Part shown: piece after piece, positions 1 to 6,254 of the stretch
How positions within the stretch are numbered: the stretch's first letter is position 1
How the letters are laid out: every line of letters starts with the position of its first letter
DNA from: Acidobacteriota bacterium
Lineage (GTDB): Bacteria; Acidobacteriota; Polarisedimenticolia; Gp22-AA2
Assembly: GCA_016202915.1 (NCBI GenBank)
Contig: JACQNT010000042.1
Location: forward strand, 1-8,166
Reading direction: 5' to 3'
DNA: 8,166 nucleotides
Made by a program: the position numbers and the translations under genes
Notes under the pieces: generated by a model
What the model saw: the letters and a program-made list of their open reading frames with translations, nothing else
Told to the model about the DNA's origin: nothing
Database searches by the model: none

Positions 1-13
1 CGGCGCCGCTCTG

Positions 14-66
14 CTCTCGCGCGCCCGGCCGCTGAACACCCAGCGGCCACGGGCGCGCTCCGAGAG
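14..66. repeat. Long bulged inverted repeat (hairpin)
   Basis: Three consecutive stem segments pair about a 6-base AACACC loop at 35-40. GGCCGCTG (27-34) pairs with CAGCGGCC (41-48). GCGCGCCC (19-26) pairs with GGGCGCGC (51-58) after a 2-base bulge. CTCTC (14-18) pairs with GAGAG (62-66) after a 3-base bulge. That makes 21 pairs, nearly all G-C in the inner 16. No T-run follows on either strand, so this is not a standard rho-independent terminator. It may be a structured RNA element, an attenuator or a mobile palindromic repeat. The structure is read directly; any function is unknown. Confidence 0.75.
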
Positions 67-80
67 GGCCCCTCGAGCCG

Positions 81-108
81 GAGGCGCTGCCCCCCGCACC
101 CGCGCCTC
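81..108. repeat. Short inverted repeat
   Basis: GAGGCGC at 81-87 is the exact reverse complement of GCGCCTC at 102-108, giving a 7-bp stem around a 14-base C-rich loop. It lies between the two larger palindromes and may belong to the same structured region. In DNA this GC-rich a 7-bp match can arise by chance, so little weight is placed on it. Confidence 0.35.
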
Positions 109-199
109 TCTGAGCAACCTGGGCACGGCGCCCCCGCAGCCTTGAAGTCGTCAGGGGCGTCAGTAGTAAGGCCGGTCCGCGGAGCCAATATCACCGTCC

Positions 200-365
200 G
201 GTGGCGGTCGCTCCGCCTCGCGGGGGCGTGTCGGACCGAGCCCGTGGCCGCGCGAAGTGCACGCGGCCGGGCGAGGGAGACCCGAGGCGCGCCGCGCCGG
301 TGGGCGGTCTGTGCCCATCCCGGCGCGGCGACGCCGTCCCCCCGCGAGGCGGAGCGGCCGCCACC
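200..365. repeat. 166-bp branched palindrome: outer stem with two inner hairpins
   Basis: The outer arms 200-226 and 339-365 are 27-bp inverted repeats with one mismatch (T208 opposite G357, a possible wobble). Inside are two further stems. The first is GGCCGCG 246-252 with CGCGGCC 262-268, extended by CCC 241-243 with GGG 269-271 and by TCGG 231-234 with CCGA 282-285. The second is a 19-pair stem, 286-304 with 314-335, interrupted only by an A bulge at 331 and a 2-base bulge at 318-319. The two inner stems abut at 285/286, so the whole folds as a three-way junction. It could be a non-autonomous mobile repeat, a structured non-coding RNA or a DNA cruciform. I saw no obvious flanking duplication and no second copy in the window. 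Confidence 0.75.
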
Positions 366-409
366 AGAAAGTGGGGATGGCTGAGAGCCGGTGTAAGATT
401 CCACTCCAG

Positions 410-1513
410 ATGAGCGCTTCCGCCGTGCCCCTCGGAGAAGGCGACCGCGTGCTCCTCATCCGTCTGGGCGCCGTGGGCGACGTCCTCCGCACCCTGCCGG
501 CGCTGCACCTGATCCGGACCGGTTTCCCCCGCGTTCACCTGGCCTGGATCGTCGAGGACCCGGCGCTCGACCTGCTGGCCGGACATCCGGAGATCGACGA
601 AGTGATCCGCTTCCCGCGGCCGGAGCTGCGCGCCGCCCTCCGCTCTGTCCGGCCGGCGGCGCCGGTCGTCGATCTCCGCCGCTCCCTGCGGGCCCGGAGG
701 TTCGATGTCGCCCTGGACTTTCAGGGGAGCCTCAAGAGCGGCCTCCTGGCCCTCCTGTCGGGGGCTCCCAGGAGGGTCGGGTTCGCTCCCCGCCACTGCC
801 GCGAGCTGAGCTTCCTGCTCACCAACGACTGGGCGCGCCCGAGGAGCCGCGTCCTGAACCGCGTCGAGAAGAACCTGGCGCTCGCCGAGCGGATCGGCGC
901 CAACGGCGACGAGGTGGCGATGATCCTTCCCGAGGTGCCCGGCGACGGGGCCCGGGCGGAGTCGATCCTCCGGACCCTGGCGCCGCGCCGGGAGCCGGTC
1001 GTCGTGCTGTCCCCCGGGACCAGCCGCCGCCAGGCGCACAAGAGGTGGCCGGCCGAGCGCTACGCGGCCCTCGCGTCGCGAATCCGGCAATCCCGCGGAG
1101 CGATCCCCGTGGTGGCCTGGGGACCGGGAGAGGAGGGCCTGGCGCGCGCCGTCGTGGACTCCTCGGAGGGCGGGGCCGTCCTGTCTCCGCCGCTGGGCCT
1201 CAGGCTCCTCGCCGCGCTGCTGCGGCGCGCGGTGCTGTTCGTCGGCGCCGACACCGGCCCGATGCATCTGGCGTGGGCGGTCGGCTGCCCCGTCATCGCG
1301 CTGTTCGGCCCGACCGACCCGCGTCTCAATGCGCCTCTGGGATCGGACCACGTCGTCCTGCGCAAGGGCCTTGCGATGGAGGCCCTGTCGGTCCAGGACG
1401 TCCTCGAGGCCGCGCAGGGCGTCCTGCGGCGCCCGGCCGCCGTGTCCCGCCCCGCCGCCCCGCTGTTCTCCCGCGCCGCCCTGTCCCGGTCCGCCGGAGG
1501 CCAGCCCTCATGA
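410..1513 (+). CDS. Probable LPS heptosyltransferase I (WaaC-like), glycosyltransferase family 9
   Basis: Predicted 367-aa cytoplasmic-face glycosyltransferase that would add the first ADP-heptose-derived heptose to Kdo2-lipid A. The GT-B fold is suggested by an N-terminal RLGAVGDV loop (18-25), LDFQGSLKSGLLALLSGA (102-119, the WaaC-type KSG stretch), LSPGTS (200-205), KRWP (211-214), and the sugar-nucleotide-binding region with DTGPMH (281-286) and FGPTDP (299-304). Residues after about 340 form a low-complexity Pro/Ala/Arg/Ser tail. The start is uncertain. ATG 410 places the fold about 15 residues in but has no clear Shine-Dalgarno. GTG 449 has GGAGAAG at 434-440 and would begin directly with the first beta strand. 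ATG 377 is also in frame. The stop overlaps the waaF start (ATGA). Family assignment is firm; the exact acceptor (heptose I or another core sugar) is inferred. Confidence 0.85.
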   Translation: MSASAVPLGEGDRVLLIRLGAVGDVLRTLPALHLIRTGFPRVHLAWIVEDPALDLLAGHPEIDEVIRFPRPELRAALRSVRPAAPVVDLRRSLRARRFDVALDFQGSLKSGLLALLSGAPRRVGFAPRHCRELSFLLTNDWARPRSRVLNRVEKNLALAERIGANGDEVAMILPEVPGDGARAESILRTLAPRREPVVVLSPGTSRRQAHKRWPAERYAALASRIRQSRGAIPVVAWGPGEEGLARAVVDSSEGGAVLSPPLGLRLLAALLRRAVLFVGADTGPMHLAWAVGCPVIALFGPTDPRLNAPLGSDHVVLRKGLAMEALSVQDVLEAAQGVLRRPAAVSRPAAPLFSRAALSRSAGGQPS

Positions 1514-2592
1514 TCGTGGCCGATCCCGCGGAGATCAGCCGCATCCTCATCCGGGCGAACAACTGGATCGGCGACGTGGTGATGATCTCGCCGGCCGTGC
1601 GCGCGATCCGCGAGCACTTCCGCGGGGCCCGGATCGGCATCCTGGCGAAGGGCTGGGTCCTCGAGACGCTCCGGGGGAACCCGTACTACGACGACCTGAT
1701 CGAATACGACGAGGGGGGAGCGCATCGGGGGCTCTCCGGGCGCCTGCGCCTGGCCGCGGCGCTGCGCCGCGGGCGCTTCGACCTCGCCGTGCTGTTCCAG
1801 AAGGCCTTCGAGGCGGCGGCGCTGGCCTTCGTCGCCGGCGCCCGGTTGCGCGTCGGCTACGCGACCGACTTCCGCAGCCCCCTCCTGACCCACGCGCTCG
1901 AGCCCCCGCCGCCGGGGACGCACCACGTCCAGGTCTTTCTCGGCATCGCGCGGGCGCTCGGCTGTCCCGTGGCCGATTCGTTCCCTTCGTTCCACGTCGG
2001 CCCGGCGGCCCGCGAGCGCGCCGCGGCCCTGCTGGCGGAGGCCGGTTTCCTGGACGGCGCGCCGCTCGTCGCGATCCATCCCGGGGCCTCCAAGCCGCCG
2101 CGCGCCTGGCATGCCGAGCGGTTCGGTGACCTGGCCCGGCGCCTCGCCGAGGGCGCGCGGGCGCGCGTCATCCTCCTGGGCGACGCCGCGGACCGGCCGC
2201 TGCTGGAACGGGTCGCCGCGCGCGCACCGGCAGGGCAGATTCTCATGACACGCGGGGACCTGCCGATCGCCGTGGCCGGGGGGCTGCTCCAGCGCTGCAG
2301 CCTGTTCGTCGGCAACGACAGCGGGCCGATGCACCTGGCCGCGGCGCTCGGCGTGCCCACGGTCGGCGTCTTCGGTCCCGGGACCCCGAAGCGGACCGCC
2401 CCCCTCGCCTCGGGCGCCGCGGTCGCCGTCGTGACCAAGGGGTATCCCTGCTCGCCCTGCCGCCAGGACTTCTTCCGCGAGTGTCCCCCTTCCCCCGCGG
2501 GGAAGCCGTTCTGCCTCGAGGAGATCCGCGTGGACGACGTGGAGGAGGCGGCGCTGGCCCTCCTGCGAGCCCCCGGCAGGGGTCAGGCCTGA
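1510..2592 (+). CDS. waaF: LPS heptosyltransferase II (WaaF), glycosyltransferase family 9
   Basis: Predicted 360-aa enzyme that transfers the second heptose from ADP-heptose to heptose I of the LPS inner core on the cytoplasmic side of the inner membrane. Diagnostic segments are RANNWIGDVVMISPAVRAIR (15-34, the NWIGDxVM signature), HPGAS (190-194) with RAWHAERFGDLA (198-209), GNDSGPMHLAAALG (268-281) and VFGPGTP (287-293). A Cys cluster at C314, C317, C325 and C335 near the C-terminus is common in the WaaF subgroup. Length is normal for the family. ATG 1510 is supported by GGAGG at 1496-1500 and by the ATGA overlap with the upstream gene, which implies translational coupling. The 3' end overlaps the convergent kinase gene by 10 bp. 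WaaF identity is more secure than the WaaC-like call; another core heptosyltransferase remains possible. Confidence 0.9.
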   Translation: MIVADPAEISRILIRANNWIGDVVMISPAVRAIREHFRGARIGILAKGWVLETLRGNPYYDDLIEYDEGGAHRGLSGRLRLAAALRRGRFDLAVLFQKAFEAAALAFVAGARLRVGYATDFRSPLLTHALEPPPPGTHHVQVFLGIARALGCPVADSFPSFHVGPAARERAAALLAEAGFLDGAPLVAIHPGASKPPRAWHAERFGDLARRLAEGARARVILLGDAADRPLLERVAARAPAGQILMTRGDLPIAVAGGLLQRCSLFVGNDSGPMHLAAALGVPTVGVFGPGTPKRTAPLASGAAVAVVTKGYPCSPCRQDFFRECPPSPAGKPFCLEEIRVDDVEEAALALLRAPGRGQA

Positions 2593-3452
2593 TCGTGGGC
2601 CGAGACCCTCCAGATCAGCCGGCGCAGGCGAAGCGCCGCCCTGTAACGGCGCAGTCTCCCGAGCAGGAGCCGCAGCAATGAGCGATCGGAACGGCAGTAG
2701 CGCCGCAGGAAGACCAGCTCCTCGCGTGGGGTGAGGCGGTGTCCGCGTCCCAGCCACTTCTCGTACGAGCGCAGCAGCCGGGCCAGGTTCCGGAAACGCT
2801 CCGCCGTTCCGAAAGGGTCGAGGAACCGTCCCCTGTCGAGGTCAACGACGTACGCCCGCCCGCCGTCGGGGCCGCGCTCGAGCACGAGGTTTGCCACGTT
2901 CAGGTCGGCGTGGAGGAAGCCGGCGTCGTGCATGGCGCGCAGCAGGTCGGCGCTCTGCTCGAGGATTTTCCGCCGGCGCCCGCCGGGAGCGTCCTGCCGG
3001 GCCGCCTCGTAGAGATTCAACGCGCCGGGGATGGCGCGGGTCACGATCGCCTGCGCGTGGAGGAAGCCGAGCCGGCGCCGCGAGCCGACCGCCAGGATCG
3101 GCGGCGTCGGCACGCCGGCCCGTTCCAGGCGAGCGGCGACGGCGATCTGGGACAGCCCCCGCCGCCGTCCCACGTAGACGTCCCCCAGGAGGCCACCGAG
3201 GAGGCCTCCGTGCAGGGCCCTCTTCCCGACCGCCGGGCGGCCCCCGAGATCGAAGAGGGTGACGCCGCCGCGCCCCGCGCCCGGGGCCGTCGCGCGTCCC
3301 GGCGCGCCGAGGAACAGGAAATCGGCCTGCCCGCTCTCGATCGCCCCGGCGCACGCCTGCCGGGCGACCCAGGACCCCGCCGGGGAGCGGACCTCCACGA
3401 AGCCGGGCGGCGGCCCTGCCGGGATCCGCGCCGCGGGGCGCCCGCCGTCCAT
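2583..3452 (-). CDS. Kdo kinase / WaaP-InaA family LPS core kinase
   Basis: Predicted 289-aa soluble or membrane-associated kinase of the 3-deoxy-D-manno-octulosonic acid kinase (KdkA)/WaaP family, which uses ATP to phosphorylate inner-core sugars of LPS. The eukaryotic-kinase-like fold shows GRGGV (60-64) as a glycine-rich loop, K77 in VGKRALHGGLLGGLLGD as the likely nucleotide-binding lysine, the catalytic loop HADLNVAN (H181, D183, N188) and the metal-binding VVDLDRGRF (D204, D206). The C-terminus is very rich in Arg and Leu. ATG 3452 shares one base with the tatC stop (TGATG) and has no strong Shine-Dalgarno, so expression probably depends on coupling to tatC. KdkA versus WaaP or another sugar kinase cannot be settled by eye, but convergent heptosyltransferase genes support an inner-core role. 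The stop lies inside the waaF 3' end on the other strand. Confidence 0.83.
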   Translation of the reverse strand: MDGGRPAARIPAGPPPGFVEVRSPAGSWVARQACAGAIESGQADFLFLGAPGRATAPGAGRGGVTLFDLGGRPAVGKRALHGGLLGGLLGDVYVGRRRGLSQIAVAARLERAGVPTPPILAVGSRRRLGFLHAQAIVTRAIPGALNLYEAARQDAPGGRRRKILEQSADLLRAMHDAGFLHADLNVANLVLERGPDGGRAYVVDLDRGRFLDPFGTAERFRNLARLLRSYEKWLGRGHRLTPREELVFLRRYCRSDRSLLRLLLGRLRRYRAALRLRRLIWRVSAHDQA

Positions 3453-4225
3453 CAGGGCGCCGCTTCGTCCGCGACGGCCCGCGGCGCCCGCTCCCGCCCG
3501 AAGACGTAGGCAACCAGGATGCCGAGGAGGTACAGGAGGATCATCGGAACGGCGAAGATGCACTGGGTGATCACGTCCGGGGTGGGCGTGATGACCGCCG
3601 CCACGATGAAGATGACCAGGACCGCGTACTTGAACTGGTGCCACAGGAAAGGCGCGGTCACGATCCCCAGCCGGGAGAGGAAGTAGATGACCGTCGGCAG
3701 CTCGAAGACCAGGCCCATCGCCAGGATCATCCTGCTCTCGAAGCTGAACAGGCTGCTGATCCGGAGCGCCGGCTCGAAACCGGTCGCGACCGCGAGGAGG
3801 AAGCGGCAGGCGGCCGGGAAGCCGACGTAGTACCCGAAGGCGCCACCCGCGACGAAGAAGACGGTCGCGAAGAAGACGAACGGCAGGGCGTAGCGTCGCT
3901 CGCGCGGGTAGAGGCCCGGAGTGATGAAGGCCCACGCCTGGTACAGGACCGCGGGGGCGGCGAGGAACAGCGCCGCCAGGAAGGCCACCTTCATGTACAG
4001 GAGGAACGGCTCGGTCAGATCGAGGAAGACCGGGCGATCGGCGCCGAGCAGCGGCTCGATCGGACGGAACAGGAAATCGAGGATGCGCCGCGCGTTGGTC
4101 AGGGCCAGGAGGAACGCGACGGCGACCGCGAGGACGGCCCGGAGCAGTCGCTTCCGAAGCTCTTCCAGGTGTTCCAGGAAGCTCATGGTGGGGAGATCAG
4201 CGGCGTTCGTCCCGCGTCTCCGCAT
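3452..4225 (-). CDS. tatC: Twin-arginine translocase subunit TatC
   Basis: Predicted 257-aa integral inner-membrane protein with six transmembrane segments (about 26-43, 76-96, 113-135, 163-182, 197-213 and 219-238). It is the signal-peptide receptor of the Tat pathway, which exports folded proteins. Family marks are FLEHLEELRKRL (16-27), TEPFLLYMK (71-79), APAVLYQAWAFITPGLYPRER (90-110) and TPTPDVITQ (213-221). F100, E109 and D217 occupy the places of E. coli F94, E103 and D211. ATG 4225 is chosen because GGAG sits 6 bases upstream; this makes a 29-bp overlap with the upstream tat gene. The internal ATG at 4186 (MSFLEH) lacks a ribosome site, and a short lead ending LPxMSFLEHLEELR is familiar in TatC proteins. 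It is the middle gene of a tatA/B-tatC-kinase operon. Confidence 0.95.
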   Translation of the reverse strand: MRRRGTNAADLPTMSFLEHLEELRKRLLRAVLAVAVAFLLALTNARRILDFLFRPIEPLLGADRPVFLDLTEPFLLYMKVAFLAALFLAAPAVLYQAWAFITPGLYPRERRYALPFVFFATVFFVAGGAFGYYVGFPAACRFLLAVATGFEPALRISSLFSFESRMILAMGLVFELPTVIYFLSRLGIVTAPFLWHQFKYAVLVIFIVAAVITPTPDVITQCIFAVPMILLYLLGILVAYVFGRERAPRAVADEAAP

Positions 4226-4472
4226 CGTCGGCTCCGGCCCGCTGCTGGTCCTTCGCGGGCGGCTCGGGCAGGGCGCGATCGCGGGGGCGGGCGGGTTCGC
4301 TCCGGGCGACCTCGCTGTCGATCGTCTCGCGCAGGTCCGAGGCCGCCCGCCGGAACTCGGCCAGGCCCCTGCCGAGGGAGCGCCCCAGCTCGGCGAGCCT
4401 GCGGGGCCCGAAGATCAGCAGGGCCACCACGAAGATCACCAGAAGCTCAGGCCCGCCGATCGATCCGAACAC
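4197..4472 (-). CDS. TatA/TatB-family twin-arginine translocase subunit
   Basis: Predicted 91-aa single-span Tat component. The layout is a short N-terminus, E9 before the transmembrane helix (about 10-21), the FGP hinge (21-23), an amphipathic helix RRLAELGRSLGRGLAEFRRA (24-43) and a charged, probably disordered tail. A glutamate at this position and the following SDLRETIDSE resemble TatB, while overall length and the tandem with tatC fit TatA. It may serve both roles, or a second paralogue may lie elsewhere. The start is GTG 4472, preceded by GAGGGGAG about 5 bases upstream. An upstream in-frame extension exists but is Arg/Pro/Gly-rich and unlike the family. First gene of the minus-strand operon; its tail overlaps tatC. 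No confident promoter was found upstream. Confidence 0.88.
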   Translation of the reverse strand: MFGSIGGPELLVIFVVALLIFGPRRLAELGRSLGRGLAEFRRAASDLRETIDSEVARSEPARPRDRALPEPPAKDQQRAGADDAETRDERR

Positions 4473-4576
4473 GCCGACTCCCCTCCCCGGCCGATCCGAC
4501 CGCCGGGCGCGGAGCCCGCCCGCGCGGGGGCCGGGGGTGGGCCATCTTAGCACCACCGCCCCCTCTACCGGGACCC

Positions 4577-4601
4577 TCCGCGGCCCCGCGCGGGCCGCGG
4601 A
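4577..4601. repeat. Perfect 10-bp-stem hairpin in the divergent spacer
   Basis: TCCGCGGCCC (4577-4586) and GGGCCGCGGA (4592-4601) are exact inverted repeats around a CGCGC loop. It lies between the divergent tat operon and S41 protease gene, 23 bp upstream of the protease promoter's -35 element. No immediate T-run follows on either strand, and no gene ends nearby, so a terminator role is unlikely. It could be a protein-binding site or an insulating structure. The inverted repeat is certain; the function is not known. Confidence 0.6.
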
Positions 4602-4624
4602 TCTCCGCGTCCGGCCCCGTTTTC

Positions 4625-4653
4625 TTTACAAGGCCCCCGGCGGGCACTATAAT
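4625..4653 (+). promoter_or_regulatory. Near-consensus sigma-70 promoter of the S41 protease gene
   Basis: TTTACA at 4625-4630 (five of six consensus bases) and TATAAT at 4648-4653 (exact) are separated by 17 bp. Transcription would start near 4660, giving a roughly 20-base leader that contains AAAGGAG at 4668-4674 before GTG 4682. The AT-rich boxes stand out in otherwise GC-rich sequence. The protease therefore has its own promoter and is probably transcribed constitutively by the housekeeping RNA polymerase. Confidence 0.85.
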
Positions 4654-4681
4654 TCGCCCACGCCGCGAAAGGAGTCTCCGG

Positions 4682-6253
4682 GTGCGGAAAGGATCCTTCC
4701 TGGGGGGAGTGATTTTTGTGATCGCGGGGGCCCTCGCCGGGGGGCTCGTCGGAGGGCGCGCCGCGACCATCGCGGAGCGCACCGGCGAACAGCTGGGGAC
4801 CTTCACCCGCCTCCTCGATCTGGTCCAGACGCGCGCCGCCCAGGAGGTCGATCCCCGGCTCGTGATTGAAGGGTCGATCCGGGGCATGCTCCGGACCATG
4901 GACCCGCACTCGAATTACCTCGATCCCGAAGACTACAGGCACATGCTGGAGGAGCAGCACGGGAGCTTCTCCGGCCTTGGGATCGTGATCTCGAAGCCGT
5001 CGAACGACCAGCCGCTGACCGTGATCTCCCCGCTCGAAGGGACCCCGGCCGGGAAGGCCGGGATCCGCGCCGGGGACGTCATCTCCCGGATCGAGGGCGT
5101 CGACACCCTCGACATGACCATCGACGAGGCGCTGCGGCGGCTCAAGGGGCCCAAGGGCACGCGGGTGACGATCACCGTGACGCGCCCCGGCTACGAGGAG
5201 GCTCTGCACTTCACGATCACGCGGGACGACATCCCCACCAACAGCATCCGGCAGGCGTTTCTCATCCGCCCCGGCGCCGGTTACGTCAAGATCGAGAACT
5301 TCACCCGCACGACCGACAAAGAGCTGGAGGAGAAGATCCGCGCCCTGGAGAAGCAGGGGATGACCCGCCTCGTCCTCGACCTGCGGCGCAATCCGGGGGG
5401 CCTGCTGGAGCAGGCGGTGCGCGTCGCCGATCGCTTCCTGGAGAAGGGCCAGATGATCGTCTACACCCGGGGCCGGATCAGCGGCGCCGACCAGGAGTAC
5501 CGGGCCAGCGGGTCGGGAACCCGGAACGCCCTGCCCCTGGTGGTCCTGGTGGACAAGTTCAGCGCCAGCGCCTCCGAGATCGTCGCGGGGGCGCTGCAGG
5601 ATCACGACCGCGCCCTGATCGTCGGGGAAACGACCTGGGGGAAGGGGCTGGTACAGACCGTCTATCCCCTGAGCCAGGACGCCGCCCTCGCCCTGACCAC
5701 CGCCCGCTATTACACGCCGAGCGGCCGGCTGATCCAGCGCGACTACAACTCCCTCGAGGACTACCTCCTTCATGACGAGACGGAAGACGACCTCGTGAAC
5801 GCGGCGACGGAGACCCGCTCCACCGACGCCGGCCGCACCGTGTACGGCGGGGGCGGCATCCGGCCCGACGAGATCGTGCGCGACCCGCTCCCCAAGTTCA
5901 TCGAGCTGCTGCTGGGACCGCGGACCCAGGCCTTCTTCCACTTCGCCGTGGATTACAACGCCAGGAACCGCGGGATCCTGCGCTCCTTCGAGGTCACACC
6001 CGTGGTCCTGGAGGATTTCCGGAGGTTCCTGGACGCGCGCAAGGTGCGCTGGACGCCGGCCGACATCGAGGAGAACGTCGACAGGATCAAGGGGGAGATC
6101 AAAGAAGCGATCTTCTCGGCGCTCTGGGGGTTCGAGGAGGCCTACAAAGTCCGCGCCGAGAACGACCGGCAGATCCAGCGCGCGCTTGACCTGTTCCCCC
6201 AGGCCCGCAACCTCGCCGACCTGTCCCGGGACATCCAGCCCCACGAGCGCTGA
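4682..6253 (+). CDS. S41 family C-terminal processing peptidase with PDZ domain
   Basis: Predicted 523-aa envelope serine protease of the CtpA/Tsp type, which degrades or processes proteins from their C-termini in the periplasm. Residues about 5-25 form an uncleaved-looking membrane anchor rich in small residues. An N-terminal helical part includes MDPHSNYLDPEDY (73-85). A PDZ domain spans about 95-180, with PAGKAGIRAGDVI (122-134). The S41 catalytic core covers about 195-405. Catalytic S296 in DKFSASASEI and K321 in WGKGLVQ are 25 residues apart, as S430 and K455 are in E. coli Tsp, and Q325 follows four residues later. LDLRRNPGGLL (232-242) is the usual conserved core. Roughly 110 residues after 410 form an extra charged, helical-looking region. 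GTG 4682 is chosen from AAAGGAG 7 bases upstream and the promoter. The frame is open far upstream, but that part overlaps tatC antisense and has no signal sequence. Confidence 0.93.
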   Translation: MRKGSFLGGVIFVIAGALAGGLVGGRAATIAERTGEQLGTFTRLLDLVQTRAAQEVDPRLVIEGSIRGMLRTMDPHSNYLDPEDYRHMLEEQHGSFSGLGIVISKPSNDQPLTVISPLEGTPAGKAGIRAGDVISRIEGVDTLDMTIDEALRRLKGPKGTRVTITVTRPGYEEALHFTITRDDIPTNSIRQAFLIRPGAGYVKIENFTRTTDKELEEKIRALEKQGMTRLVLDLRRNPGGLLEQAVRVADRFLEKGQMIVYTRGRISGADQEYRASGSGTRNALPLVVLVDKFSASASEIVAGALQDHDRALIVGETTWGKGLVQTVYPLSQDAALALTTARYYTPSGRLIQRDYNSLEDYLLHDETEDDLVNAATETRSTDAGRTVYGGGGIRPDEIVRDPLPKFIELLLGPRTQAFFHFAVDYNARNRGILRSFEVTPVVLEDFRRFLDARKVRWTPADIEENVDRIKGEIKEAIFSALWGFEEAYKVRAENDRQIQRALDLFPQARNLADLSRDIQPHER

Positions 6254-6254
6254 T

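Larger units (their letters stand above)
1..409. other. Non-coding, palindrome-rich region upstream of the LPS genes
   Basis: No convincing gene lies here. One forward frame stays open from position 1 to 384, but its translation is an arginine-, alanine- and proline-rich string with no family resemblance. The other frames look equally artificial. The stretch instead holds three separate inverted-repeat structures (14-66, 81-108 and 200-365), described on their own. A weak promoter-like pair, TTGAAG at 142-147 and TAGTAA at 164-169 with a 16-bp spacer, precedes the large palindrome, but it is too poor to call. I see no strong promoter immediately before the first glycosyltransferase gene. What lies upstream of position 1 is unknown, so the region could be the 3' flank of an unseen gene or RNA. 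Confidence 0.6.

Noticed and set aside
142..384. 80-codon forward frame starting with TTG, and overlapping small frames on both strands
   Set aside because: The composition is what structured GC-rich DNA gives by chance, no ribosome site is present, and most of it is the branched palindrome.
2571..2582. CCCC-GGCA-GGGG hairpin near the waaF stop as a terminator
   Set aside because: The stem is only 4 bp, lies within the coding sequence and has no T-run on either strand.
1060..2757. Long open frame (565 codons) antisense to the heptosyltransferase genes
   Set aside because: Its translation is rich in Arg, Gly, Pro and Ala with no family features, and it lies opposite two clear GT9 genes. High-GC genomes routinely produce such shadow frames.
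4547..4553. TTAGCAC, a CIRCE-like half-site upstream of the tat operon
   Set aside because: No matching GAGTGCTAA half-site follows at the required distance, so it is a chance 7-base match.
3638..4681. In-frame 5' extension of the S41 protease
   Set aside because: It runs antisense through tatC and the tatA/B gene, encodes a charged low-complexity string, and would bury the membrane anchor inside the protein.
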